Assembly (NCBI RefSeq): GCF_018687715.1
Contig: NC_056761.1
Span: forward strand, 14,496,501 to 14,560,500
DNA: 64,000 nucleotides
From: Carya illinoinensis
Taxonomy: Eukaryota; Streptophyta; Magnoliopsida; Fagales; Juglandaceae
Direction: 5' to 3'
The translations under genes and the position numbers were made by a program. Position 1 is the first letter of the stretch, and every line of letters starts with the position of its first letter. Shown one piece after another: positions 35,106-47,639 of this stretch. The notes under the pieces are model-generated. The model did not search any database. It was not told the DNA's origin and worked only from the letters and a program-made list of their open reading frames with translations.

Positions 35106-35375
35106 ATGGCGGGCCCAACTTCTTTCCTCTTCCTCCTTTATATGACGCTGCTTTTGCAACAATCTTACCCATTTAGCTTTGCTAATGTAGAAATTCTAAA
35201 CGTTACCACCGATAAATTTGCTCTTTTTGAATTGAAAGCTCACATTTCTTCTAAGGACTCTCATCATGTTTTGATAAGCAACTGGTCCTCCAACACTTAC
35301 ATTTGCACTTGGGTCGGTGTTACCTGTGGTTCTAAACATCTCCGAGTCAAAGCTTTAAACCTTTCCTACATGGAC
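35106..35375 (+). pseudogene. LRR-XII receptor-like kinase, 5' fragment cut by a LINE
   Basis: The ATG follows a conserved TTTAAATATA and leader. The product begins with a hydrophobic signal peptide (SFLFLLYMTLLLQQS) and continues with the LRR N-cap SNWSSNTYICTWVGVTCGSK and ALNLSYM, aligning with the first 85 or so residues of the pseudogene at 19595. At about 35376 it runs into a T tract, the complement of a LINE poly(A) tail. No matching downstream LRR sequence follows the LINE. The 57.8-kb fragment could be part of the same former gene, but that is unproven. Confidence 0.85.
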
Positions 35376-38300
35376 CCTTTTTTTTTTTTTTTTAAAGAAG
35401 AGTTAGGGCCACATGTCCAAGAGTGACCCATTTCCAAATTTATTAACAAAAGCCCTCACTTCCGGTGGAGGAATACCAAAAATACATAAAGACCAAACGA
35501 GAAATCCATAACAATACATGCCTATAATAAATCTCCCAACCCACAACGACATACCTATAAACAAAAAACCAACTTCAAGACTTCTAAACAACATAACTCC
35601 CTCTAACATAAGGTAAAGATAATTTATCGAAACGAATCAAACCTTTAAGAAATTTTGGAACATGTAATAAAGACCGCCAAACTAAGGTAGAGCCTTGAGC
35701 TCCCATTTTAGCTAAGAAATCAGCCGGTGCATTTCCTTCTCTATAAACATGATGAATAGTAAAATCCCCACCTGCATACAATCTCATAGCCTCCTCCTAG
35801 AAATCTTCCAAATACCAAACTCCACAATGCTTCTTCTGAATCCAAGATACACAAATCACAGAATCAGACTCAATGTCCACCTGATGTAGCCCCAAAGCTC
35901 GACAATGTTTCAACCCTATTAACAATGCTTTCAATTCCGCATGGTTATTAGAACCCACCCCAAGAGAGCATGAAAAGGACAGCACCATATTGCCATGTAT
36001 ATCCCGAATAATACCCCCCACACCTGAACTTCCTGGATTACCAAGACTGCATCCATCTATATTCAATTTCAATCTACCATTTTTTGGCTTTTCCCAACAA
36101 ACCAATTTAGCCTGCACCTGTTGAATAGGTAAAACTGCTATGTTCAAGTCCCTCAACCTCTCCTCATCAACAACACCAATCTTAGTAATAGTTGTTAAGG
36201 AATTTTGCACTTTTCTTAGCCACACACAAATAAACCTCCAAATCTCTTCTATCAATATGGTTTTACCTTCCATTCGTGCCTTGCACCTGCATTGCCACAA
36301 TTTCCAAATAATAATAGAAGGAATAAGGCCCATAAGATTACCCACCTGGGACTTGGTAGTCGCCCGTCTAAACCACATTAACACCAATTCAGACCATCGT
36401 CTATTTGGATCTTAAGGAAGTCCTAAGATAAGAGAAAACCTCTTCCAAATCTCAGAAGCCACATCACCTGCAACAAGAACATGGTTTAAATCTTCATAGC
36501 CTCCTCGATCACAGCAGTTACACTTGGAAGTAATGGGTATACCCACCCTCCTCAATCTATCATCAACACTTAAACTGTCATGGAAAGCCTTCCACATTAA
36601 AACAGAGATTTTTTTTGGTAGAGCTTCATGCCAAACCCACTTTGCCCAAGTCACCCTTGGTGCACTAACCTGAACATATTGCCATGCACTTTTAGTAGTA
36701 AAACAACCATCCTTATTATGAATCCAAACAAGTAAATCCTGACCATCTTTGTGAGCACCCAAAAAGCTACAAATCTCCTCTGTTTTTTGTGCTCCCACTA
36801 ATCTTTCCAACACATCAATATCCCAACCATTTTCAATTCTAACATCAGCCAACCTCATACTAGATTCATCAATCACTGGATAAGAATTAGCAAGAGGACC
36901 TTCATTTAACCAGTTATCCCACCAAAAAGAAATATTCCCCTCCCGAACTTTCCATTTTGAATTTTCTAACACTGCTGGAATACATTTAACCACCATTTTC
37001 CAAAATCTTGACCCCTTCTTAGGATCCATTAAGGAGATATGGTTATCCCCAACATATTTAGTACGAAAAAATTGTGACCAAAGATCACTCCCAGTCATAA
37101 TTTTCCATGTAAATTTCATGTGTAAAGAATGATGTACTTCATCAAAATCACGTAGCCCAATTCCCCCCTCTTCAGTCGGCTTACACATCAACTTCCATCC
37201 CACCCATTTCTTTTTCCCCTTACCATCTTTTTCACCCAAAAAAAAAGAACTAAGCAACCTGTTTAGAATTTTCAAAATCCCTTTTGGCACTTGAAGGATA
37301 GACATAATATGAATTGGCATACTCAACAAAACATGCTTCAACAAAATCAATTTGCCCCCAACCGATAGACACTTCACTTTCCACCCCCCAAGCTTATTCC
37401 TCACACGATTAAGAATAGGATCTAAATGTAAATTTGTAAGCCTTCCAGTAACAATCGGTGCACCAAGATAGGTAAAAGGAAAATTACCTTCTATAAAACC
37501 AGTGATATTCATTAGATCCCTCTTCCGCCTTGTAGAGAATTGCTTCGCAAAATATATTGTTGTCTTCTCTTTACTCACTCGCTGCCCGGACCAAGACTCA
37601 TAAGTCTCAATAACCTTCATCAATTCTCGCATCGACTTTTTCCTTCCATTTGTGAATATAACTACATCATTTGCATAAAGAAGGTGAGAAACAAGAGGCG
37701 CACGTCTCGGATGCGAATAACTCATAATATTACCACATAAAAAATTCTTCTTAAGTAAACGGGAAAAAACTTCCTCCATAATGATAAAAAGATATGGAGG
37801 TAAAGGATCCCCCTGTCTCAACCCGTGCCCTCCTTGAGAAAAACCACGAGACGTCCCATTCATCATGACTGAATACCAAGGCGAATCAATACAATTTTTA
37901 ATCAGAGCCGTAACAGAAGGAGAAAAACCAAATCCTGCCAACACATGTAACAAAAACTCCCACTCCACTCTATCATAAGCTTTGGCCATATCAAGCTTCA
38001 AAATAACATTACCACCCAAAGCCTTTTTGTTAAGAGAATGCACCATCTCTTGTGTGAGACTGATATTATCAAAAATGCTTCTACCTTGAATAAAGGCACA
38101 CTGTTCAGAGGAGATCATAGCAGGCAATAAAGGGGCAAGCCTTGCCACCAAAACCTTAGTGCAGATTTTGTAGAAAACAGAACATAAACTGATAGGACGG
38201 AACTTATCAAATCCCGTCGGCTGAGCCATTTTTGGAATAAGCACAACAAAAGAAGTCGTATAAAATCTAGGGAAAGGAACTCTTTAAAAAAATCCCTTAC

Positions 38301-39200
38301 AGCCTCCGCCACCTTCACGCGCACAATATCCCAACAAGCACGATAGAAACCTGAACCAAACCCATCCGGGCCAGGACTACTCTCTATAGGAATACTAAAA
38401 ACAGCTTGTTTCACCTCTTCTTCGGGAGGCAAAGAACAAAGCCTCAAATTACCCTCGTCCGATATCACATTAGACACTAAATCCCCCAAATCTGGAAGTA
38501 CTACACGATTAGATTGACCCAAAAAATCCATGAAATATTTCACAGCACCATCATGAGTATCTTGCGGTGTTTTTAATGCAGTACCATTAGACAGACTCAT
38601 CTCCATAATCCTAGTTTGCTTCCTTTTATTAAGAAGAGCATGAAAATACCTAGAATTTTTATCGCCATGTTTCCACCATCTAACTTTGGCACACTGAGCC
38701 AACCGGATCTCTTCACGATTAGTCCAGGTGTCCAATTCCATCTTTGAAGCCAACAGGTCCAGCTCCACATCTTCTTCATAACTGTTCATCCAACCTCTCT
38801 ATACGAGCCTCCAACTCCTGAATGTGCCCACTCGTCCACCCAAAAACTACCTTATTCCATGCTTTTAGAGCAACTCTCACCCTTTTTAATTTTGCCACCA
38901 TTTTCATGAGAGCACCACCAGCATCATTTTGGTCCCAAGCCTCATGAACACATCTAACAAAATCAACATGATCCACCCACATTTGCTGAAAACAAAAAGG
39001 CGCCGGCCCATAGCCTTCAAAACTCTTCACGAACGAAATGACCATAGGAGCATGATCCGATGAAGTACGAGGTAAATATCTCATAATTGAATCCGGAAAA
39101 GCACCAAGAAAATGTTGATCAACCAAGGAACGATCCAACCGAGCCCAACTCCTTGAATTTCCAGCATGCCCATTGAGATTTTGATGCAGATGAGGTTGCA
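35376..39200 (-). mobile_element. LINE (L1-type) retrotransposon, 5'-truncated
   Basis: The minus-strand element ends in a poly(A) tail (T tract at 35381-35396) after a short 3' UTR. It contains the end of an AP-type endonuclease, reverse transcriptase, a cysteine-rich region and an RNase H domain. ORF1 and most of the endonuclease are missing, so it is 5'-truncated near 39200; the exact edge and target duplication were not found. Confidence 0.88.
35584..39200 (-). pseudogene. LINE ORF2: endonuclease end, reverse transcriptase, RNase H
   Basis: From the 5' side: GNSRSWARLDRSLVDQHF and SSDHAPMVISF (endonuclease end, about 39160-39020); SSPGPDGFGSGFYRACW; FDKFRPISLCSVFYKICTK; LDMAKAYDRVEWEFL; GLRQGDPLPPYLF; and YANDVVIF, where the first aspartate of the usual YADD is Asn. 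A cysteine/histidine segment (CNCCDRGGYEDLNHVL) follows, then RNase H with NIDGCSLGNPGSSGVGGI and IESDS. Frame breaks lie near 38785 and 38280. In-frame stops are at 36412-36414 and 35797-35799. ORF2 ends at 35584. The protein would copy its own RNA at nicked chromosomal DNA; this copy is dead. Confidence 0.9.
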
Positions 39201-40240
39201 GAGCCTAAGGAAGCGGCTCCGCCGGAAAGTGATCGGGGATCTCTTTCTCTTTTGGATATGGGAATGGTTTCCCACTTTTGGATATTGTATTTGGTCTGTA
39301 TTATATTTATATTGGATAACTGTACAAATTTTAAGGGCTTTTTATTTTGGAATTTTTATTTAACAATTCTGGTACTTAGTTAATTCACTTTAACTTATCC
39401 ACTGTGACTTTTGTCTTAAACGTGTTGCATGTGCACACACTAAGCACTTGTCGTTGGAGTGTGTGACACGTGTTGTCATAATTCCGATGCCTCGATTTCC
39501 ACGTGTCCGTACATGAGAGTTGGGGACGTCACACCTGACATCTACCACCTGCTATCTCTATCCCTCAATTTCTCTCATATCTCTCTCCACTTTGAATCTT
39601 GACCTAACTTATTGGTATTCAGGCATCTCATTACCAGGGAAATATTGATATACCTAGGATATAATCCTGAACCTGGTGTCAAATATTATAAAGTTTTCTG
39701 ATATAGATTGGAGTTCAAAGTCGCAAGTTATAGGAATGCTAAAATGGTTAATAATGTTGGGAAAAGTTTCTAGACCCACCAGATCCTTCAACACTTGATC
39801 ACACTGATGAGTAACATACTACAGCGTGACTTGCTTGGCATAGAATGCATAAAGATGATGCAAAATGCATTACGTTAACATCATGAGAAGAGGCACTTCC
39901 CTGATCCCAGTACCCTATCCACCTCGAAGTTTAATTCAGTAAAGGAAAACGTAATGGCAAGGAAATTTGGTAGCTTTGATGAAATTAACGCTGTATGAAT
40001 TTGCCACCACTTCCAAAATAATAATCCTCATGGATTGTGAAAGCTTGTCATGATAGACAGGATGTTTAGTTCTTTTAGGTTCTAGCTTGTTGCTCTTTGG
40101 GTTTTTGCTAGTTTTGGTTTCTTGGCAATCATGTTTGTGGTATTTTCAGTTTTGGAAAAATATTAAAGTATGTGAAATGTTTGAGAGGTTGTATACCCCA
40201 AACTAGTACAATCAGTATTGGGTTTTTGAATGCTGAGCAT
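39201..40240. other. Unassigned sequence between LINE and copia gag
   Basis: No gene is supported. The stretch includes CACGTGTC-type motifs near 39470 and 39500. An ORF at 39166-39363 overlaps the LINE edge and has no recognised domain. Part of it may be worn copia internal sequence continuing from the gag remnant, but I could not place a motif. Confidence 0.4.
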
Positions 40241-41224
40241 TTATTCTACTTTTTGTGATGCTGATTTTTGTTGATTCTCTTGAGAGCTCTTCAACTCCTT
40301 ATCTAGTGCATCCTTTTGAGTCTTTGGCATTGAGATCTCAATTGAAACATTTAGTGCATCAAAAAGGCTATTCTTTTCATTTTTTACTACTGTGAGCTTG
40401 TTGTACAACTTATTGTTGATCTTTTTCAGCTTGACAACTTCTTCACATGTCATTATAGGTATCTTGTATGCTTAGCTGATGATCAGTGTCAACAATAGCT
40501 ACCTCTGAGTCATCATCATCAAGTTCACTTTTAGATTCAGCCACCATAACTTCAGGAAAATCTTCAATAGTAGTTGTGAAGGCCGTAAAAGAACTTTCAT
40601 CATCAAATGATGAATCAGAATTTTCAAATTCTGAACTATCACTAAGTATGACATTCATTGATTTCCCCTTATTTTTCTTAAAGTTTGTGCACTCCACCCT
40701 TATATGACCATACCTGAAGCACTCATGACACTTTACTTTGTCGTTTTTCTCATATGTTTCCTTATTCCTTTTTTGATTATAGCCTATCTTTATTTGAAAC
40801 CCCTTAACTCGCTTTTGTTTTTTCCACTAGCTTTCTTGGTAAACAAAATTTTTTGAACTTCCTAGCAACAAGGTCTAGGTCCTCATCATTCATTATTTTT
40901 TCACTGGAAGAATCCTCTTGATCTCCTTTTACAATTTTTAGAGCAATGGGCTTCCCATTCTTTGTACGAGGGAGTGAGAATTCATAAGTTTGCAAGGAGC
41001 CAACCAGTTCTTCAACTTTGATTACATCCAAATCCTTGCTTTCCTCATTCGCTATAACATTGGGGCAAAACCTTTCAAGTAAGGACCTTAAAATCTTTCT
41101 CACGACCCTTGAATCTTCTACCTTCTCACCAATATTAGACATGAAATTCACAATATTATTAAGTTTTGCATAAAAATCATTACAAGTCTCATCTTCTAGC
41201 ATTTTGATCTCTTCAAAAAAAATT
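40241..41224 (-). pseudogene. gag: Ty1/copia gag remnant
   Basis: On the minus strand, EEIKMLEDETCNDFYAKLNN, RVVRKILRSLLERFCP and VEELVGSLQTYEFSL are the conserved copia gag (UBN2-type) core. A zinc knuckle follows (CHECFRYGHIRVEC, C-x2-C-x4-H-x4-C), then an acidic Ser-rich linker and a Lys-rich helical segment to about 40241. Frame breaks lie near 40800 and 40445. The 5' end of gag is lost where a LINE abuts at about 41225. No protease or pol follows, so the element is largely deleted. Confidence 0.85.
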
Positions 41225-42600
41225 TTGATAGGTAAAAATGATTTTATTAATCCACGTAAATAGGAAAAACCCAAGTACACAGGAAGTATACAAGAAAGAG
41301 CCTAATTACAAACTATGCTCTATGGAAGAGGCCCATACAAGTCATTAAGACTTGCTCCATACCATACAATAGAAGAGGCCCAAAGCAACAATGTGTGGAA
41401 AAAAAAATTGCCCTAAAACCATCCGGAGAGTGTTCTCTATTGTCAAAAGAATGGCTATTTCTTTCATTCCATGTGCACCACATTAAACGAAAGGCACCAT
41501 CTTTCATACAGCTACGATCTGACGATTGCCTTGAATCCCTCACTAACAGGAAAATAAATCTATCACCCTCCTAGGCATAGCCCATGGGATGTCAAGCCTA
41601 GTGAAGATTTCATTGCATAATACCTTAACTACTTCGCAATGAAGAATAAGGTGATCTGTTGATTCACTGTTGTGTCTGCACATGAATCACCAATCCATTA
41701 TCTAAAGTCCATGCTTTCTTAGCTTGTCTATAGTTAGTATATTGCCATGGGATGCCAACCAGTCAAAGAAAGCAACTTTGAGGGGACGTAGCTCCTCCAA
41801 ATGCTCTTCCAAGGGAAGGCATTGAAGGTGTGAATCACCAAGGCCTTGTAGTAGGATTGAACTGAAAATTTCTTGTTCCCTCTGTGTGTCTAGAGTAATT
41901 TGTCCTCCCTTCCTGCCCTTGGTTTCAACGCATATAACACACTGTAGAAATTAGCGATGTCTTCCACCTCCCAATCTTGAACAGCTCTAGTAAATCTCAC
42001 AGACCAATGAATGGAATCAGCAGTACTACACATATTATCCGTCACTGAGGAACCATGATCTAATGCAATCCTAAAAAGAGAGGGGAAAGCATTTTTCAAA
42101 GCAATATCCCCACACCACATATCATGCCAAAACCTTATTTGCATGCCCCTTCCCACCTCGTGCTTACAATTGCCGAGAAAATCATCCCAACCATTTTCGA
42201 TAAGTTTCCAAATTCCCATGCCGTAAGCCCCTCTTACTTTCTTAGAGCACCAACTTCCCCAAACGCTCCCATATTTGACATCTAAAACATTCCTCCAAAG
42301 AGCATCTCCTTCCTGATGATAACGCCACAACCATTTGCAAAGAAGTGCCTTGTTGAAGGTTCTCAATTTTCTTACGCCCAACCCACCACAAGATAAAGGG
42401 GTGCATACTTTATTCCATTTAATCAAATGGAATTTTTTTACATACTCTATTCTATTCACCACCCCTGTAAGCACAAGAAATAAAGGAAGGATGTACGTTG
42501 GGAGATTAGATAACGTACTCTTAATAAGTGTAATCCCCTCGCCCTTGGATAAATAAATCCTCTTCCAACCTGCCAACTTGCCTCTGATTTTCTAAACAAA
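41225..42600 (-). mobile_element. 5'-truncated LINE inserted in the copia gag
   Basis: The minus strand encodes the C-terminal part of a LINE ORF2: KLAGWKRIYLSKGEGITLIK, NKVCTPLSCGGLGVRKLRTF, NKALLCKWLWRY and FWHDMWCG (42576-41890). A Cys/His-rich zf-RVT-like region follows with stops (about 41880-41600), then a short tail to 41280. Only the last third of ORF2 is present. The 3' edge near 41225 has a short A/T run against gag sequence (EEIKMLEDE), so the LINE entered gag. Confidence 0.85.
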
Positions 42601-42615
42601 TACTAGACTCCATCC

Positions 42616-42680
42616 TTATCACCAACGAATGGGTTGTTCAGTCCATTGCACACAATACTCCAGACATTCGTTGGTGATAA
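42616..42680. repeat. Perfect 16-bp inverted repeat (hairpin)
   Basis: TTATCACCAACGAATG at 42616-42631 is the exact reverse complement of 42665-42680, with a 33-base loop. The loop phrase GTTGTTCAGTCCATTG recurs at about 42727. It lies at the 5' edge of the LINE. It may be the terminus of a small transposon or an insertion scar. Confidence 0.85.
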
Positions 42681-43224
42681 AAGACAATAATGCCCTTAGG
42701 AAGAAGGGGTAAAAACTTTAGGCTAGGGGTTGTTCAGTCCATTGTACACAAGAGCACACATGTGTGCCGATTGGTGTGGTTTTAGGGTTTTGACATGCCA
42801 TTACCCTTAATGAAATGTGTGGAGATTTATCTAGGGTTATAATGATCTAACAATGATGCAACTGAATAATACGAAAAGAAAAATTCAGACTAAAATGGCA
42901 AAACAGATTAAGGAAAATTGAGCTCAAAACATGGTTTAAAGATCACTAATCATGGGTAAGTTGATTAATGTCCTTAACTCAAGTTAGAAGCTTGATTATG
43001 GACAACTGGGAGTCCTAAGGGGATTAGGGTATCATTTGGGTTTGATGGAAACCTATGGTATAGTGTATGTGGACTTCAAATAGAAGTGTGAAAATGCAAG
43101 ACAAGGCTTTGGGCCTTGATAGGCTTAAAAAGGCCATGAATGGGAGTTCTATGGTTTAGGCTTTGGGTGTGAGTTGATGCGAGGCCTTGGTTCCAGATTT
43201 TAAGAGATCGTGAGAGACCTCAAA
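42681..43224. other. Unassigned intergenic sequence
   Basis: No ORF of note and no transposon terminus were recognised, apart from the repeated GTTGTTCAGTCCATTGTACACA near 42727. Confidence 0.45.
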
Positions 43225-44110
43225 ATCCACAAAGATGGGGCATTGATTATGCCTAAAGAATAACTCGATAGTTGTAGCACAGTTTTAGGGTGTCGATTCC
43301 ACAAGGAGACAAATTAAAAGAATAGCGGAAGGAACAAAGAAACTAAAGAAAAATATTAAATGATTAATGGAGAATAAATATTAATTTTAAATGCAAATTG
43401 AAGTGAAACAAAGTTACTAATGGAAGAAGCACTCAAATTTGACAAACAGTAGAGCGTTGGAAATCCCTTAGACAAATCCGCTATTTTAATTATTCTTAAT
43501 TCCCTGAATAACTCAATTCCTGAAATTTCCAATCAGAATGTATAGATTTATAGACTAAAATTAAACCAAATGTAAACCTTTAAAAAATCATTCACCACTT
43601 TTAAAATACGTAAATTATTATCCCTATTGAGAAAATCCAACAACGACAATATACATAGAGATCATAGATCAAAACCAATCAAATCATTTCCAAGCTTAAT
43701 CTAAGTCCTCAAGTATCACGTTATCTATAAAAATCTGATCATTAGGAGGTCGATCTTAAGTCCATATTAATCATTAAGATATTAACCATGACATATATTA
43801 TTTACTCTAAATGGCATTGTAAACCCTCATATCTCAAATTTCGTACAAGAACTTCATCCAACCAACAACATTATTTCAAGCTTATACAAGATCTATATAC
43901 ACCATGGAAATGATAAAAAAATCCAACCTTTTGTCAAGCTTAAACTCATCTAACAACACCAAATGCCTTTTTATCATCCGAAACCCATGGCCATCAAAGA
44001 TACCATAAATCGACTTCTTTGTTTTTAGAGAATGCTTCTAATACAACACTAACACAATCTTCCAACATGTATTAAGAAAATATATGCAGGAAGATTACAC
44101 ACCAAGTTAA
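43225..44110. repeat. Dispersed noncoding repeat, copy B (partner at 1271-2075)
   Basis: Begins with the same ATTATGCCTAAAGAATAAC, TAGTTGTAGCA and GTGTCGATTCCA landmarks as copy A, in the same orientation, and continues in parallel for about 0.8 kb at declining similarity. There is no coding capacity. Confidence 0.6.
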
Positions 44111-45333
44111 AAATCTTGAAGAGGAGGCTCAGTTTGCACTGTTCTAACCAACAACTCTTGGTTTTCACCATTGTAGTGTGTTAAGCTCTTGATTCGAATG
44201 TGGTGTAGCTAGAGCTTTGGGTGTGTATGTAAATAGAGAGGAACATAAGAGAAGAGTGAGTGATTTTAGTGTAAAACCCTCGAATCAAAAGATAAATGGG
44301 TGTTTTTATACTAAAAATAGCCCAAACTCTCTTTCTTCTTGCTTCAGCTTTATTGCCAAGCGGATGGCCTTAGATTGTGACTATTGCATATTGTACAAGT
44401 GGCATATGGCAGGTATGCATGTTGGACAAGTGGCGTAGTTGGTGCATGTGGGACAAGTGGCACTTGCTAATACATGTGGAACAAGTGGCACCTTTGCTAT
44501 GCTATAGAGAGCACAGATCTGAAAAGAAATATTGGAAAGAATAATCTTGCTAAGTGGCATGGGTCCTTGGAAATTCGAAATATTTCACAACATTGCTTTT
44601 CTAGGAAATCTAAGAATATCCTTGCATGGCCGCCATATGTCAGAGCTCCTCTTTCTTTTTCATCATTGCCTCTCCTTGGAAAGTTCAAAAGATCATCTAC
44701 ATGAGTGACAAGTGGCATGGTTTTCTTGTCAAAATCCGAAATCCTAAAAGGCTCCTTGGGCATGGTCCTTCATATGGTCCAGATTCAATGTATTTCTAGA
44801 GCAAATTTGTCATTTGATAAATCCTAACCCTAGGCTTGAGCCTTGTAGACTTGTTCATACTTGTCAAGTGGCATTTAGGAGGTGGGTGCATGTTCTACAT
44901 GTTTTTTCCTTTTCCCATGCATCTTTTCATTTTCCTTTGTTGTTGTTGTTGCCGACGGCTATAGGCTCCATGCCTCTTGCAAAAATTCTTCTAGAAACAT
45001 GCTTTTTGTCTTCCCAAGTATGACGCATCTTAGAACTCTAAAAAGTCACTTTTGTCTTGAGCTTGACATGTGTCCATTTAAAAGCTTGTGCCTTGCAAAA
45101 GTGGGGCCTAACACCTTCCAATCTGAAACCCTATGTCCTTTTTGCCTCTTCCACTTTTTCTTCCAAGGTTCCTATACATGGTTGACAAGTGTCACTTTAG
45201 TCCTTTTTCCAAAAAGACCAAAAACTCCTTCCCTATGCCAAGTGGCACCTCCTTCTTATCCAATAACTTTATGGGCTGAATTCCATGGGCCTTTTTCTTC
45301 TATTTCCCTCTTGTGGGCTCTCTAGCTTCCCAC
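44111..45333. repeat. Region with ACAAGTGGCA short repeats
   Basis: ACAAGTGGC starts at 44395, 44426, 44453 and 44481 (spacing 31, 27, 28), forming a small tandem array with GCATGTGG between units. Looser copies (AAGTGGCAT, ACAAGTG) recur at 44553, 44706, 44867, 45187 and 45240. ORFs here follow the repeats and are not supported as genes. Confidence 0.6.
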
Positions 45334-47530
45334 TGTAAGATCCAAATCCAACATAAAATAGAAAGTGGCCTAAAGAACTCTCCCAACACCTAGCCATAAA
45401 TCCACAAGCAAAATAACATCCATTTGAGATATGAACAAGGTTTCTTATTAAAGTCTGGGATGTCACATCCTTCCCCCTTAAATAGATTTCATCCTCGAAA
45501 TAAGCACCGTAGTCATCAACTAAAAATAGTAATTGGCAAACTCAAACTTTACCTCTTCCACTAACTGCCATGTAATCTTCAGATGATGATAGGGGTGGTA
45601 TGTCGTTTTCCTCCTCGGTCACAGAATCTTGTGATAAATAGAATATCGCTTTGAACCATACATTGTCAAGGAATACCTAGGGACAAGTGGCAAGCATCTA
45701 TGGTCACCACGTTGAGCCATACATTGTCAAAATACTTTTGGCCAATTGAGATAGGGACCAAACACAACAAGCTGATTGTGATCTCATTGCCCTCCTTCAA
45801 CCATGATAGCTTGTATGGCTTAGGGTGATGGTTTGTTTTCAATTAGAGCTTTTGAACTACTTCTTAATACACCACAACTACCACTATTGATGATCAGTTC
45901 TTAGAAATAGTTAGTGTGAAAAATATTGGCTCTCAACTTGTTTTCTCCCAAATCAAATTTTTCCAGACAACAAGTGTCTCACTACCATCTTTGTACAAAA
46001 CATCTCCATCATCATCTTCCTTGTCATAGACGGGTTATCTGATGACCTCAACGACCACCATATCATCCTCTTTAATTAGAAGGTTTTTCCCTTTCTAATT
46101 GGCAAACTTTTTACAAACAATTGCATGATGACCGGGCTCCCCGCATCTGAAAAGCCAAATATTCATATGGTTCGAACTCGTACTTTAGTTAGCTGCGGAG
46201 TAGGGTGAGTCTCTTGCAAATGGACACCCATGTGTTTTGATCACTCCAAGACATAGGTCCCCTACTCTACTACTTCTTTACGACCAGAACATGCTAATTG
46301 GCCTCAGAAACAATTCACAAAGAGTGGAGGCTGAGGAAGTCTTGCAAAGACTGCCACAAGCCACCCAAATACCATGCCACCATCTACTCTTCAATCTTAG
46401 AAACGTCATTTTTGGCCACCAATTGATAGAACACCTCAGTATAATGATCAATGGATCTCACTCCTTGCCTCAACATGTGAAGTCATTGAAACAATGTTTG
46501 AGTATATTTGAAGGGAAAAAAGTGAACCTTTATCTTCTTATTTATCTTCTCCCAATCGCCAATCTTGGTCTTGCCCTGTCTCTCTCGATACCATTTCAAT
46601 TACTCCCACCAAGAAGATGATTGGCTTTTCACCTTCATGGCGATCAGTTTCACATTGATATGATCTGAGACATCTTTATAATAATAATAATAATAAAAAG
46701 CTCCACCTTGTGCAACCAATCAATGAAGCCCTTAGCCTGCATTGTACAAGAAAATTATGGTAGATTAACTTTAAAGCCTAGGTCTCCATAATGCTCGTCC
46801 ATGCTATGGTACATCTGAAACAGAGCACGATTGTGATGAGTTCTCAAAATTGGTGTTAGAATCAACACATTCTGTACATTATGATTGTGGTGAAGGACTA
46901 CTTCACTCAGAATCTACCCACGCCGACTACAATCTGTACCCCCATCCATGAAAACTGATGATTAATCACCCAAGAAAAACTCTAAAGCTTTGATGCCACT
47001 GATGTTGGGAAAAATAAGAATTATTCAAAGACTAGTTAATCCACAAAAACTTGGGATTAAGATTGAGAAATGATGCAAAATAGAGAGAAAAATTATGAGT
47101 TAGGATTTATTCATAAAAGTCAAATTTTGCATCTGAAGCCCACAAGCTAGGCTTAAATATAGCTAAGGCAATTTGAGATTTTTAGGATTTTTCTTGAAAA
47201 GGAAAAATCCCAATTAATGCATAAAATTAAAATACATAATAAAATAAGTATAAAAGATTTGGTCCAAACCAGAGTATGAATCATCTCCAAAAGTGAGTAA
47301 ATATTAGCATAAAAGGAAAAAATAAATTAAATCAAAGATTCAGAGGGGAAAATGACTTATTAATGGTCCAATTGGGAACCACCAAGCATAGTTTGTAACC
47401 ATGATGTGCACGCCGAAAGGAGCTTTCCATATTTGGGTCATATGCATGATTTTAATACTCGTAACTAAAGTTATGGCCAAAATACTAATGCGTGCCCAAT
47501 ATTACCCAAATCCAAGGAAATTTACATTTG
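45334..47530 (-). mobile_element. Degraded Ty3/gypsy element, minus strand, internally deleted
   Basis: At the left, CCTTCCCCCTTAAATAG (about 45470-45486) is a minus-sense polypurine tract beside a TGTGACATCC... terminus. At the right, GCTTTGATGCCA (46987-46998) is a reverse-complement primer-binding site next to an LTR edge at 47000 (TGATGTTGGG). Between them the minus strand keeps only gag/protease-like pieces and a 3' tail. The two terminal sequences differ, so this may be two elements or one with rearranged ends. The LTR-like part at 47000-47530 matches 48905-49385 in inverted orientation. Confidence 0.7.
45490..46980 (-). pseudogene. Gypsy gag/protease remnants, minus strand
   Basis: Near 46160-46090 the minus strand reads LFRCGEPGHHAIVCKKFAN, a worn zinc knuckle (first cysteine missing). 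Further along, about 45830-45680, are KPYKLSWLKEGNEITIS, then PISIGQKYFDNVW and DACHLSLGIP, the protease-region phrase order of plant gypsy elements. Stops are frequent, and no reverse transcriptase or integrase remains. A plus-strand ORF at 46237-46620 is a shadow. Confidence 0.65.
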
Positions 47531-47639
47531 CCTGCCATATTTGCACTAATTTCTTTTCTAGAGGTAGTCTAATATTATCTGTAAAGAGTCTGCCAACTCA
47601 ACATCATCATACTTGGATACCCCTACATTAGTTTCTAAT

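Noticed and set aside
44882..45325. Plus-strand ORF of 147 codons
   Set aside because: It contains the ACAAGTGGCA repeat background and has low-complexity Phe/Cys/Leu-rich sequence without a family match.
46237..46620. Plus-strand ORF of 127 codons
   Set aside because: It is opposite to the gypsy gag/protease remnant and carries no domain.
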